DNA from: an uncultured Lachnospiraceae bacterium
GTDB lineage: Bacteria > Bacillota > Clostridia > Lachnospirales > Lachnospiraceae
Length of the DNA stretch: 11,960 bases
Reading direction: 5' to 3'
NCBI GenBank assembly: GCA_910588965.1
Contig: CAJUSO010000044.1
Location: 16,524-28,483, forward strand
In this document: one piece after another, positions 5,696 to 11,960 of the stretch
How the letters are laid out: the number at the start of each line of letters is the position of its first letter
How positions within the stretch are numbered: the stretch's first letter is position 1
Translations under genes and position numbers: made by a program
The notes under the pieces: generated by a model
What the model saw: only the letters and a program-made list of their open reading frames with translations
Told to the model about the DNA's origin: nothing
The model's database searches: none

Positions 5696-7060
5696 ATGAA
5701 CACGAACCATTTTTATGAGATTACACCGGAACTGGAACGCATGGCCAAAATGAGCCAGGAAGCCGCCACCATACAGCCAGAACTGTTTACGAGATATGAC
5801 GTGAAGCGCGGCCTGCGCGATTTAAATGGCAAGGGCGTGCTGGTTGGCCTTACAGAGATTTCCGATGTCTGCTCCACCAAAATTGTGAATGGGGAATCGG
5901 TCCCTGCCCCCGGTGAACTCTATTATCGGGGATATAACGTGAAGGACTTGATCCGCGGGCTTTCGGACCAGTCCCATTTTGGCTTTGAAGAATGCACCTA
6001 CCTGCTCTTATTCGGCAAGCTGCCCACCAAGGAGGAACTGGACGCCTTCTGCGCACAGCTGGCCAGATACCGTTCCCTCCCCACCAGCTTTGTCAGGGAT
6101 ATCATCATGAAGGCTCCCAGCCAGGATATGATGAATACATTGGCCCGGAGCGTCCTCACCCTCTATTCCTACGACAGCCATGCGGATAACATTTCCATCC
6201 CAAATGTGCTGCGCCAATGCCTGCAGCTTATCAGCCTATTCCCGCTGCTCTCTGTCTATGGGTACCAGGCATACCGCCATTACCATGACGGCGCCAGCCT
6301 CTTTATCCATTCCCCCAAGCCAGAGCACTCTACGGCTGAGACTATCCTGCACATCCTGCGCCCGGACAGCAGGTATTCCCCCTTGGAGGCTAAGCTTTTA
6401 GACATTGCATTAATCTTACATATTGAGCATGGCGGCGGTAACAATTCTACTTTCACCACCCACCTGGTATCCTCTTCCGGCACCGACACTTACTCTGCCA
6501 TCGCAGCCTCCTTAGGCTCCCTGAAAGGCCCGCGGCATGGCGGCGCCAATATCAAAGTAGTGCAGATGTTTGAGGACATGAAATCCCACCTGAAAGACTG
6601 GAGGGACGAAGAGGAAATCAGCGCTTACCTGACAGCGCTCCTGAACAAAGAAGCCTTTGACCGGGCGGGGCTTATCTATGGCATGGGACATGCGGTTTAT
6701 TCCCTCTCAGACCCCAGGGCGGAACTGTTCCGCACCTTTGTAGAACGCCTTTCCAAGGAAAAAGGGCGGGAAGATGAATTTGCCCTCTATTCTACCGTAG
6801 AACGCCTTGCACCCCAGATAATCGCAAAGGAACGCAAGATTTACAAAGGCGTAAGCCCCAATGTGGACTTCTTCTCCGGTTTTGCCTACAGCATGCTGAA
6901 CCTGCCCCTAGAGCTCTATACCCCAATCTTTGCCATTGCAAGGATTTCCGGCTGGAGCGCACACCGCCTGGAAGAACTTAATTACAATGGCAAGATTATG
7001 CGCCCCGCATACAAAAACGTCCAGGAACACCGGGATTACATCCCTATGGGCCAGCGCTGA
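5696..7060 (+). CDS. gltA: Citrate synthase
   Basis: Condenses oxaloacetate and acetyl-CoA to citrate, the first step of the oxidative TCA branch leading to 2-oxoglutarate and glutamate. The 454 residues are slightly longer than E. coli GltA (427), with an N-terminal extension of about 40 residues. The catalytic triad is visible: H245 in LHIEHGGGNNST, H281 in GPRHGGAN and D391 in PNVDFFSG. The usual HADHE motif reads HIEHG here, so the residue after the catalytic His is Gly instead of Glu; this is typical of a clostridial clade as far as I recall. The ATG follows AAAGGGGG (5682-5689) with a 6-base gap. It diverges from pckA. Its stop is directly adjacent to the stop of the next, opposite gene, with no room for a terminator. 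No aconitase or isocitrate dehydrogenase is present in the window. Confidence 0.95.
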   Translation: MNTNHFYEITPELERMAKMSQEAATIQPELFTRYDVKRGLRDLNGKGVLVGLTEISDVCSTKIVNGESVPAPGELYYRGYNVKDLIRGLSDQSHFGFEECTYLLLFGKLPTKEELDAFCAQLARYRSLPTSFVRDIIMKAPSQDMMNTLARSVLTLYSYDSHADNISIPNVLRQCLQLISLFPLLSVYGYQAYRHYHDGASLFIHSPKPEHSTAETILHILRPDSRYSPLEAKLLDIALILHIEHGGGNNSTFTTHLVSSSGTDTYSAIAASLGSLKGPRHGGANIKVVQMFEDMKSHLKDWRDEEEISAYLTALLNKEAFDRAGLIYGMGHAVYSLSDPRAELFRTFVERLSKEKGREDEFALYSTVERLAPQIIAKERKIYKGVSPNVDFFSGFAYSMLNLPLELYTPIFAIARISGWSAHRLEELNYNGKIMRPAYKNVQEHRDYIPMGQR

Positions 7061-7390
7061 CTACCAGAACCTCTCCCTTGCCTTCCTTACCGTAACACTG
7101 AACCAGGCGCAGACTGCCAAAAAGGCCGCTACCATCACCTGCATTACAAGTTTAATCGGCATGATGTAGTCATTGACCAGGCTAACCCCTCCGAAAATGA
7201 CAGCTATTGCCCCCAGGATGATAATCTTGGGGTAAATGAAGTCAATATAGCCTTTTGCATCACGGATGGAGGCGGCAGTCTCTGTGCCCACCAGCCAATT
7301 GCTGATATTCTGCGTCTTTTTCATATTAATAGCAGAATAAATCGTGTAAACCCCATACACTAACACCACCACGTCAAATATCAATATCAT
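7061..7390 (-). CDS. Small integral membrane protein, three predicted helices
   Basis: 109 residues of unknown family. The ATG at 7390 has AAAGGAG 9 bases upstream and a consensus promoter, so the gene is well supported. Hydrophobic segments span about residues 1-21, 50-73 and 76-101. Between the first two lies a polar loop (residues about 23-48: MKKTQNISNWLVGTETAASI then RDAKGY). The C-terminus is basic (TVRKARERFW), which puts it in the cytoplasm by the positive-inside rule. Its stop (CTA on the plus strand, 7061-7063) abuts the citrate synthase stop, so the two genes converge with zero spacing and transcripts from each side probably overlap. I cannot assign a function. Confidence 0.85.
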   Translation of the reverse strand: MILIFDVVVLVYGVYTIYSAINMKKTQNISNWLVGTETAASIRDAKGYIDFIYPKIIILGAIAVIFGGVSLVNDYIMPIKLVMQVMVAAFLAVCAWFSVTVRKARERFW

Positions 7391-7437
7391 AGCGATAGGC
7401 TCCTTTCTCTTGCTTTATCAGACAAAATGCTGCTACT

Positions 7438-7466
7438 ATTATACTAGTAATTGAAAGCCATTGCAA
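7438..7466 (-). promoter_or_regulatory. Promoter of the small membrane protein gene
   Basis: Minus-strand TTGCAA (7466-7461), a 17-base spacer and perfect TATAAT (7443-7438); the start near 7431 gives a leader of about 41 bases. It is back to back with the plus-strand promoter at 7486-7514, with 19 bases between the two -35 boxes. Confidence 0.8.
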
Positions 7467-7485
7467 ATGGTATCGCAAAAAAAGA

Positions 7486-7514
7486 TTGAAACTTCCCCCT
7501 ATTTAGTGTAGAAT
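7486..7514 (+). promoter_or_regulatory. Promoter of the CheY/MshEN-CheX operon
   Basis: TTGAAA (7486-7491), a 17-base spacer and TAGAAT (7509-7514), each 5 of 6 consensus bases, give a start near 7521 and a leader of about 40 bases. The gap to the divergent promoter is short enough for the two to affect each other. Confidence 0.75.
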
Positions 7515-7559
7515 TATAGTATATCAATCAATTTGCACGATCAGCAAGGAGCGATTCGA

Positions 7560-7931
7560 ATGGGAAATGAAAAAATATTAATCTGCGACGATTCTATCTT
7601 AGCCCGCCAGCAGTTAAAAGATATTGCCAGGAAATGCGGCTGCCAGAATTTTGCTGAAGCAGCTAACGGCCAGGAAGCCATTGAAGCATACCAGCTCCAT
7701 CAGCCGCAGCTGGTATTTATGGATATTGTGATGCCAATCAAGGACGGCGTGGAGGCTATCCGTGAAATCCGCAGGTTTGACAAAAAAGCCTATATCGTGG
7801 TTGTCTCCTCTGTTGGCACCCAGACGCAATTAAAAAATGCCATATTGGAAGGGGCGCGGGATTTTGTCCAGAAGCCCTATACTTTCTCTGCAATTGCAGA
7901 AATATTAAAAGGACGTTTCGAAGGGAGATAA
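7560..7931 (+). CDS. CheY-like single-domain response regulator
   Basis: 123 residues forming one receiver domain and nothing else, so it must act by binding a partner and not DNA. Visible receiver residues: acidic pair D10/D11 (ICDDS), phospho-acceptor D55 (VFMDIVMP), switch serine at 83-84 (VVSS) and K105 (QKPY). The segment after S84, VGTQTQLKNAILEGARDFVQKPY, matches the chemotaxis CheY type. The ATG at 7560 is chosen over the TTG at 7533 because AAGGAG ends 8 bases before it, whereas the TTG reading would run through that site. The gap to the next gene is 5 bases, so the pair is surely cotranscribed. The partner carries a CheX-like domain, a family that dephosphorylates CheY-P. No histidine kinase is visible nearby. 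Confidence 0.93.
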   Translation: MGNEKILICDDSILARQQLKDIARKCGCQNFAEAANGQEAIEAYQLHQPQLVFMDIVMPIKDGVEAIREIRRFDKKAYIVVVSSVGTQTQLKNAILEGARDFVQKPYTFSAIAEILKGRFEGR

Positions 7932-7936
7932 CAGCT

Positions 7937-8824
7937 ATGATGCACACACAATTTTTTGGCAATTTTTTACTTAATAAGGGAGTCATCACCCCGGACCAGC
8001 TCATCGAGGTACTGAAAATCCAAAGCTCCACCCACAAGAAAATCGGCACCCTGGCCATCCATGCCGGCTATATGTCCGCCCATGAGGTAGAGGACGTCTG
8101 CAGCCTGCAGACCCGCTGCGATAAACGTTTTGGGGAACTTGCCATTGAACTGGGGTATCTGACCAAGGCGCAGGTGGATGAGCTCCTGGAAATGCAGCTA
8201 CCCAATTACATGCTGCTGGGGCAGATCCTGGTGGAAAAAGAACTCATGACACGAATCCAGTTTGAAGACATCCTGACGGAATATAAGAATACTTATGAAA
8301 TTTATGACCTGGATTTGCTGGATGAACAAAAAGAGATGGTGGACAAACTTTTAAAGAGCTTCTGCCCGCAGGAAGAGATTGACAACCTCAAGGATATCCT
8401 CTTCTACCTGAAGCTCCTGTTTAATAGCTTTATCCGCTTTATCGGGGAAGACTTTACCCCCCTGAAGTTCATCACCCTGCCAGAGGTCCCTACCAATTAT
8501 TGTGTTTCACAGACCTTAGACGGCTCTTTCTCCTTCCTTTCTGCGCTGGATATGGAGGAAGACGTGGCCATCGACTTCGCATGCCGGTATGCTGACAAAG
8601 AATTTACAGAGATGAATGAATACGTCCAGGCTTCCATTGGGGATTTCCTGAACCTGAACAATGGGCTCTATGCCGTGAACATGTCCAATGATTTCTCCAT
8701 AGAACTGCACCTGCAGCCTCCAGCGCTCCATGAAGACACTACGCTGGACACAGAAGCCACCGCTTACCTACTGCCGATTATTTATTCATTCGGTAAAATT
8801 AACTTCGTGATATCTATTCTATAG
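7937..8824 (+). CDS. MshEN-repeat and CheX-like phosphatase-domain fusion
   Basis: 295 residues in two parts. Residues 6-117 are four repeats in exact 29-residue register (G8, G37, G66, G95), each of the form xxGxLxxxxGxxTxxQ(L/V)xxxLxxQ, with Q at 29, 58 and 87. A 24-residue motif plus 5-residue spacer is the layout of MshEN (T2SSE_N) domains, which in MshE bind cyclic di-GMP. The Arg of the RLG signature survives only in repeat 3 (RFG), with Lys in repeat 2 (KIG). Repeat 4 has lost its second Gly. Residues about 155-295 resemble CheX: KEFTEMNEYVQASIGDFLN parallels the CheX helix, with D236 in place of Glu, N239, and P262 at the correct N-x22-P spacing. The usual first acidic or Ser position is A232. 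It follows the CheY-like gene by 5 bases with GGGAG in front. It probably dephosphorylates or binds that regulator; catalytic activity is uncertain. ATG at 7940 is an alternative start. Confidence 0.85.
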   Translation: MMHTQFFGNFLLNKGVITPDQLIEVLKIQSSTHKKIGTLAIHAGYMSAHEVEDVCSLQTRCDKRFGELAIELGYLTKAQVDELLEMQLPNYMLLGQILVEKELMTRIQFEDILTEYKNTYEIYDLDLLDEQKEMVDKLLKSFCPQEEIDNLKDILFYLKLLFNSFIRFIGEDFTPLKFITLPEVPTNYCVSQTLDGSFSFLSALDMEEDVAIDFACRYADKEFTEMNEYVQASIGDFLNLNNGLYAVNMSNDFSIELHLQPPALHEDTTLDTEATAYLLPIIYSFGKINFVISIL

Positions 8825-8870
8825 GCCGCTTGCCCGCAGCCGCATAGCGCCTGCGTTGAACAGAAAAGAG

Positions 8871-8910
8871 GGCGCCGCAAAATCATTTCATCCGATGATT
8901 TCGCGGCGCC
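8871..8910. terminator. Bidirectional hairpin terminator
   Basis: GGCGCCGC (8871-8878) pairs with GCGGCGCC (8903-8910) and, after an A/C mismatch, AAATCAT (8880-8886) pairs with ATGATTT (8895-8901) around an 8-base loop. It lies between convergent genes, 46 bases after the CheX-like gene and 24 bases after the Big2 gene. On the minus strand CTCTTTTCTGTT follows, a fair T-rich tail; the plus-strand tail (TTCATCCCC) is poor. Confidence 0.75.
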
Positions 8911-8934
8911 TTCATCCCCTTTGCGGCATCCCTG

Positions 8935-11721
8935 TTATTTTATGGCTATCGTTACGGTTTTTTTCTTCCCGCTGCCATCCGTGGCGCTGGCCGTGATTTT
9001 TACTTTCTTGCCCTTCCCTGCCGCTTTTGCCTTCACTTTACCAGAACTGCTTACGGTTGCATACTTCTTATTGCTGCTTTCCCATTTCAGCTTCTTATTG
9101 GCGCCCTTAGAGGCTGATACCTTCCCTTTCAGCTGCAGTGATTTCCCTGCTTTGACAGGCTTCCTGCCAGAAATGGATACCTTCTTTACCACGCCCTTTT
9201 GGGAGGTAATCTTATAAGTAGCCTTTACGCCGCTGCCGTCCTGCGCAGCAACTGTGATTTTCACCGATTTGCCGCCAGAGCCTTTTTTTAACGTTACTAC
9301 GCCGGACTGGCTGACAGAGGCCACCTTCGTGTTGCTGGATTTCCATTTCACGGAACGGTCCGTGGCATTCTGGGGCGTTACCTTTGCGGACAGTTTGATT
9401 TTCTTCCCCGCGGCAATTTTCCCAGAGAGGCCTGTAATGGAAATTTTGCTTACCTTTCTTTCCTTTGCCGCATTTAAATCATACGGGTTCACAGAATACA
9501 GCACCGGGGCTGAATTTTCTGTCACGTACCAGTTTACCAAACCATTCCGGAACTGCACAGGCTTGCAGTCTGAAAGGGGCAGCCAACAGGTTGTAACCTT
9601 TGAGGTAAGGCGTGCGTTCCCGTCTATGGTTACCAGCTTTGTGGCCTTTTTGCCTGTTTTGCGGTCCTCTTCTTCCCACAGCAGCAGGAACTGGCTTTCG
9701 GTAATCTCTACCAAGTGCGGCGTACTTACGGCAATATCCCCGCCTTTATGCTTCGTTATCCAGGCTATGCTGCTATTGGAAAAGTCCTTGCTTGTCACGG
9801 TAACGAAAATATTCCGCTGTTCCTTAAGCCCCTGGCCCTCCCCCTGGGCTATGGAATTCCCGGCAACCAGGCAGGCATCCGACGACAGTTCAAAGCCGCC
9901 GATAGAGGCTCCCGTGTAGTTCTGCCCCCAGCTGCCGTCAAATTCTATCGGATAGGCGCATTCTACGTCTGCAATGTGCCCGTCCGCCTCACATCTGGAA
10001 ATCATGACCCCCCTAGGGTAGCCGTCGCCATGGTCCGCCCGATAGACGTACTGCCCGTCTGATTGGACAAATTGGTTAAACGAGTGGGAAACATATCCAG
10101 AGCTATTGTTGGCAACCATGGACAGTTCTTGTACCAGCTCCATGTTACCTACATCAATGACAAACGTCATATTAGCCTGGTGGCGTATATCGTCCATAGA
10201 CCGGTACATCAGATGGCAGGTATGGATATATAGCTTCCCGCCTACCTCTTCCATGCGCAGGGAACCGCTGTAAAAGGGGGTAACCGTATTTGCCCCATAA
10301 ATGGATACACTGCCAAGCCGTTTCCATGACTTGCTGTATTTTACAGCCCGCAGGACTTCTTTGGAATCACTTTCCGTACTGTTCCCCTGCCCAAAGACAA
10401 TATAATTGCAGGCATCCCCGCTGAAAAAGCCGCCGAAAATCGGAAGTTCTGATTTTATCTCCTGTTTCCGCTTCCGCTTTTTGGTTACAGAATCATAAGT
10501 TTCCACCACAAGCTTTTGGGAAATACTGCCGATCCCTGACGTGGCAATATTCTCTATCCGGTCAAAGGTGCCGTCTGCATTTTCGGATAAATAGGAACCG
10601 ACTACCTTCCCATACGTTCTATAATCGTTCCCGGCACGATTGTTGGAAGATTCACCTGCCAGCTTGGCGCTTGGCTTCTTCGGGGTAACCACCGCGGCAG
10701 CGCCTTTCGGCTGCCCCAGGCTAAGGCTTGCCTCCTCTCCTGCCTCCCCGGCATTGGCAGCGCCTTCCTTGCCAGTAAAGCTGCCTGGCTTTGAGGCGTC
10801 CTTCTGCAACCCTTCCTGTACTGAAAATGCTTCCCTCAACTGGCCGTTTGGTTCTGGCTCTTCTGACCCTGGCTCTTCCGGCTGGCCTCCTAACTCCCCT
10901 GGCTCTTCTGACCCTGGCTCTTCTGGCTGGCTGCCTGGTTCCAGTTCATCTAACTGGCTGCCTGATTCCTCTGGCTCTTCTGGCTGGATGCCTGGTTCCA
11001 GTTCATCTGACTGGCTGCCTGATTCCTCTGGCTCTTCTGGCTGGACGCCTGGTTCCAGTTCATCTGACTGGCTGCCTGGCCCTATCCCGCCTTCTGGGAT
11101 AAATATCCCTTCTGGCTGCCTGCCTGTCTCTTCCGGCCTTATCCTACCTTCCTGGATACTCTCTTCCCCCAGGCCGACCTTGTATTCTAAGCTTCCCGCT
11201 TCCCCGAGGCTTTTCTTATCTCCTAGGTTTCCTGCCTGCCCGAGGCTCCTCTTATCTACTAAGCTTCCCGCTTCCCCGAGGCTCCTCTTATCTTCTGGGC
11301 TTCCTGTTCCCTCTGGGATTCTGCTATTTCCTGCGCTTCCCTCCCACCTGGGGCTTGCTTTATCGCCCAAGATGCCTGTTCCCTCTGGGATTCTGCTATT
11401 TCCTGCACTTCCCTCCCACCTGGGGCTTGCCTTATCACCCAAGGTGCCTGTTCCCTCTGGGATTCTGCTATTTCCTGCGCTTCCCTCCCACCTGGGGCTT
11501 GCTTTATCGCCCAAGATGCCTGTTCCCTTCGGGATTCCTACTTCATCTGGCCAGGCTTTGCTTGGGCTGTCCATATTCCCGGAAACCAGCTGTCCTCCCT
11601 GCTGCCCTTCCAGATGCGGTACATAATAGGCCTGCTGGCGTGCGTCCGCCGGCATATCAGGATGACTCCCGGCCAATACCGCCGCCGTAAGCATAAGGCA
11701 TGCCATTTTACTGCATTTCAT
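8935..11721 (-). CDS. Large secreted repeat protein with beta-propeller-like and Big2 domains
   Basis: 928 residues from the ATG at 11721, which has AAAGGAG 8 bases upstream and a perfect-consensus promoter. A signal peptide covers about residues 1-27 (cut near ADA). Residues about 60-290 are low-complexity: 24-residue repeats (GDKASPRWEG... from about 63 to 142), 12-residue repeats (DKRSLGEAGSL-like, about 143-188) and acidic 19-residue repeats (SDELEPG.QPEEPEE, about 216-275). Residues about 365-755 look like a mostly beta, propeller-type domain: repeated strands and turns such as YIVFGQG, LYIHTCHL, YVYRADHGDG, FLLLWEEED. Residues 759-840 and 846-928 are two Big2 Ig-like domains with the KWKSSNTKVASVSQSGVVT signature, very Lys-rich. 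There is no LPXTG, SLH or transmembrane anchor, so it is released or held by charge or by the Big2 domains. Function unknown; adhesion or wall association is a guess. Confidence 0.9.
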   Translation of the reverse strand: MKCSKMACLMLTAAVLAGSHPDMPADARQQAYYVPHLEGQQGGQLVSGNMDSPSKAWPDEVGIPKGTGILGDKASPRWEGSAGNSRIPEGTGTLGDKASPRWEGSAGNSRIPEGTGILGDKASPRWEGSAGNSRIPEGTGSPEDKRSLGEAGSLVDKRSLGQAGNLGDKKSLGEAGSLEYKVGLGEESIQEGRIRPEETGRQPEGIFIPEGGIGPGSQSDELEPGVQPEEPEESGSQSDELEPGIQPEEPEESGSQLDELEPGSQPEEPGSEEPGELGGQPEEPGSEEPEPNGQLREAFSVQEGLQKDASKPGSFTGKEGAANAGEAGEEASLSLGQPKGAAAVVTPKKPSAKLAGESSNNRAGNDYRTYGKVVGSYLSENADGTFDRIENIATSGIGSISQKLVVETYDSVTKKRKRKQEIKSELPIFGGFFSGDACNYIVFGQGNSTESDSKEVLRAVKYSKSWKRLGSVSIYGANTVTPFYSGSLRMEEVGGKLYIHTCHLMYRSMDDIRHQANMTFVIDVGNMELVQELSMVANNSSGYVSHSFNQFVQSDGQYVYRADHGDGYPRGVMISRCEADGHIADVECAYPIEFDGSWGQNYTGASIGGFELSSDACLVAGNSIAQGEGQGLKEQRNIFVTVTSKDFSNSSIAWITKHKGGDIAVSTPHLVEITESQFLLLWEEEDRKTGKKATKLVTIDGNARLTSKVTTCWLPLSDCKPVQFRNGLVNWYVTENSAPVLYSVNPYDLNAAKERKVSKISITGLSGKIAAGKKIKLSAKVTPQNATDRSVKWKSSNTKVASVSQSGVVTLKKGSGGKSVKITVAAQDGSGVKATYKITSQKGVVKKVSISGRKPVKAGKSLQLKGKVSASKGANKKLKWESSNKKYATVSSSGKVKAKAAGKGKKVKITASATDGSGKKKTVTIAIK
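10897..11081. repeat. 57-bp tandem repeats in the acidic region
   Basis: Units at 10954-11010 and 11011-11067 differ by a single base (GATG against GACG). A degenerate unit at 10897-10953 and the start of another at 11068 flank them. Each unit encodes 19 residues of the type GSQSDELEPGxQPEEPEES, in frame, so copy number can change without shifting the gene. Confidence 0.85.
11179..11322. repeat. 36-bp tandem repeats
   Basis: The landmark CTTATC recurs at 11215, 11251 and 11287, with a diverged unit before it from 11179. Each unit encodes 12 residues like LVDKRSLGQAGN. The period is exactly half that of the neighbouring 72-bp array, which suggests the two arrays share an origin. Confidence 0.75.
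11305..11536. repeat. 72-bp tandem repeats, three units plus a partial
   Basis: Full units start with TGTTCCCTCT at 11305, 11377 and 11449, and a partial unit starts at 11521. Units 1 and 3 are identical; unit 2 differs at four bases, only one of which changes the protein (Ile to Thr). Each unit encodes 24 residues. Confidence 0.92.
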
Positions 11722-11762
11722 ATAACCAACTCCTTTCCCTCCATCCTTATCACGCTAAATTC

Positions 11763-11778
11763 TGAATGATACCATTCA
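11763..11778. promoter_or_regulatory. Inverted repeat at the Big2 gene start site
   Basis: TGAATG-ATAC-CATTCA is a perfect 6-bp inverted repeat with a 4-base centre. It touches the -10 box and covers the predicted transcription start near 11771, the usual place for a repressor operator. Confidence 0.5.
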
Positions 11779-11806
11779 TTATAAGGCTTTTCTATACCAC
11801 TGTCAA
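11778..11806 (-). promoter_or_regulatory. Perfect-consensus promoter of the Big2 protein gene
   Basis: Minus-strand TTGACA (11806-11801), a 17-base spacer and TATAAT (11783-11778) match the sigma-A consensus at all 12 positions. Such a strong promoter implies high expression or tight repression. The rest of the 11722-11872 gap shows no gene. Confidence 0.9.
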
Positions 11807-11872
11807 ACCCCCGCGGCTGACTTTCCGCCATAAACCATTCCATAGAAAAATGTAAAAAACTAAAAATTTTTC

Positions 11873-11900
11873 TTGCTTTTTGCAATATCTATGTTATAAT
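11873..11900 (+). promoter_or_regulatory. tRNA-Ala promoter
   Basis: TTGCTT (11873-11878), a 16-base spacer and perfect TATAAT (11895-11900) with extended -10 TG at 11892-11893. The start falls only a few bases before the tRNA, as is usual for a tRNA leader. Confidence 0.8.
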
Positions 11901-11909
11901 AAAAGCAAT

Positions 11910-11960
11910 GGGGCATTGGCGCAGCTGGGAGCGCGCCACACTGGCAGTGTGGAGGTCACG
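11910..11960 (+). tRNA. tRNA-Ala (anticodon GGC), 5' part
   Basis: The first 51 bases are present and the rest lies beyond the window. Acceptor strand GGGGCAT, D-arm GCGC...GCGC with AGCTGGGA loop, anticodon stem CCACA/TGTGG with loop CTGGCAG, so the anticodon is GGC and decodes GCC and GCU alanine codons. The T-arm and the 3' acceptor strand are not visible. Confidence 0.93.

Noticed and set aside
7533..7559. Upstream TTG start for the CheY-like gene
   Set aside because: The Shine-Dalgarno AAGGAG lies inside this extension and serves the ATG at 7560; receiver domains begin a few residues before the DD pair.
10897..11536. Regular repeats resembling a CRISPR array
   Set aside because: The units are contiguous with no unique spacers and are in frame in a protein; no cas genes are present.
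10640..11626. 328-residue plus-strand ORF rich in Ser, Pro and Leu
   Set aside because: It is the antisense of the repeat arrays; repeats with lengths divisible by three keep other frames open as well. The opposite strand has the RBS, promoter and signal peptide.

Overview
The window looks like a chromosomal segment of an anaerobic Firmicute, most likely a Clostridia member of the Lachnospiraceae type. The reasons are strong AGGAGG-type ribosome binding sites, consensus sigma-A promoters, a clostridial-type ATP-dependent PEP carboxykinase, a citrate synthase with the HIEHGGGNNST variant motif, and secreted proteins built from Lys-rich bacterial Ig-like repeats. No phage, transposase, integrase or CRISPR array is visible.

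Layout. Positions 1-502 (minus) hold the N-terminal part of a membrane-anchored protein that runs off the left edge; a promoter and a 5' hairpin lie upstream. Positions 721-1183 (minus) hold a strong promoter, a 6S RNA (ssrS), a doubtful 61-codon ORF rich in ACRAARGA motifs, and a strong hairpin terminator. Positions 1243-3528 (minus) encode a secreted L,D-transpeptidase followed by five Ig-like repeats and an acidic Pro-rich tail. Positions 3689-5368 (minus, pckA) and 5696-7060 (plus, citrate synthase) diverge from a 327-bp AT-rich control region. A small three-helix membrane protein (7061-7390, minus) abuts the end of citrate synthase tail to tail. Divergent promoters at 7438-7514 serve that gene and a two-gene operon (7560-8824, plus): a CheY-like response regulator and a protein that joins four MshEN-type repeats to a CheX-like domain. 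After a bidirectional hairpin terminator, positions 8935-11721 (minus) encode a large secreted repeat protein with a long low-complexity N-terminal half, a probable beta-propeller and two Big2 domains, behind a perfect-consensus promoter with an inverted repeat at the start site. The window ends inside tRNA-Ala(GGC).

Functional links. pckA and citrate synthase meet at oxaloacetate: one interconverts it with PEP, the other consumes it, and their shared intergenic region suggests joint control. The transpeptidase and the Big2 protein are envelope or secreted proteins. The CheY/MshEN-CheX pair looks like a compact phosphorylation switch with a possible nucleotide-sensing or protein-docking input; it is the most unusual functional unit here. 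6S RNA is a global regulator of sigma-A RNA polymerase and is ordinary, but the segment between it and its terminator is not.
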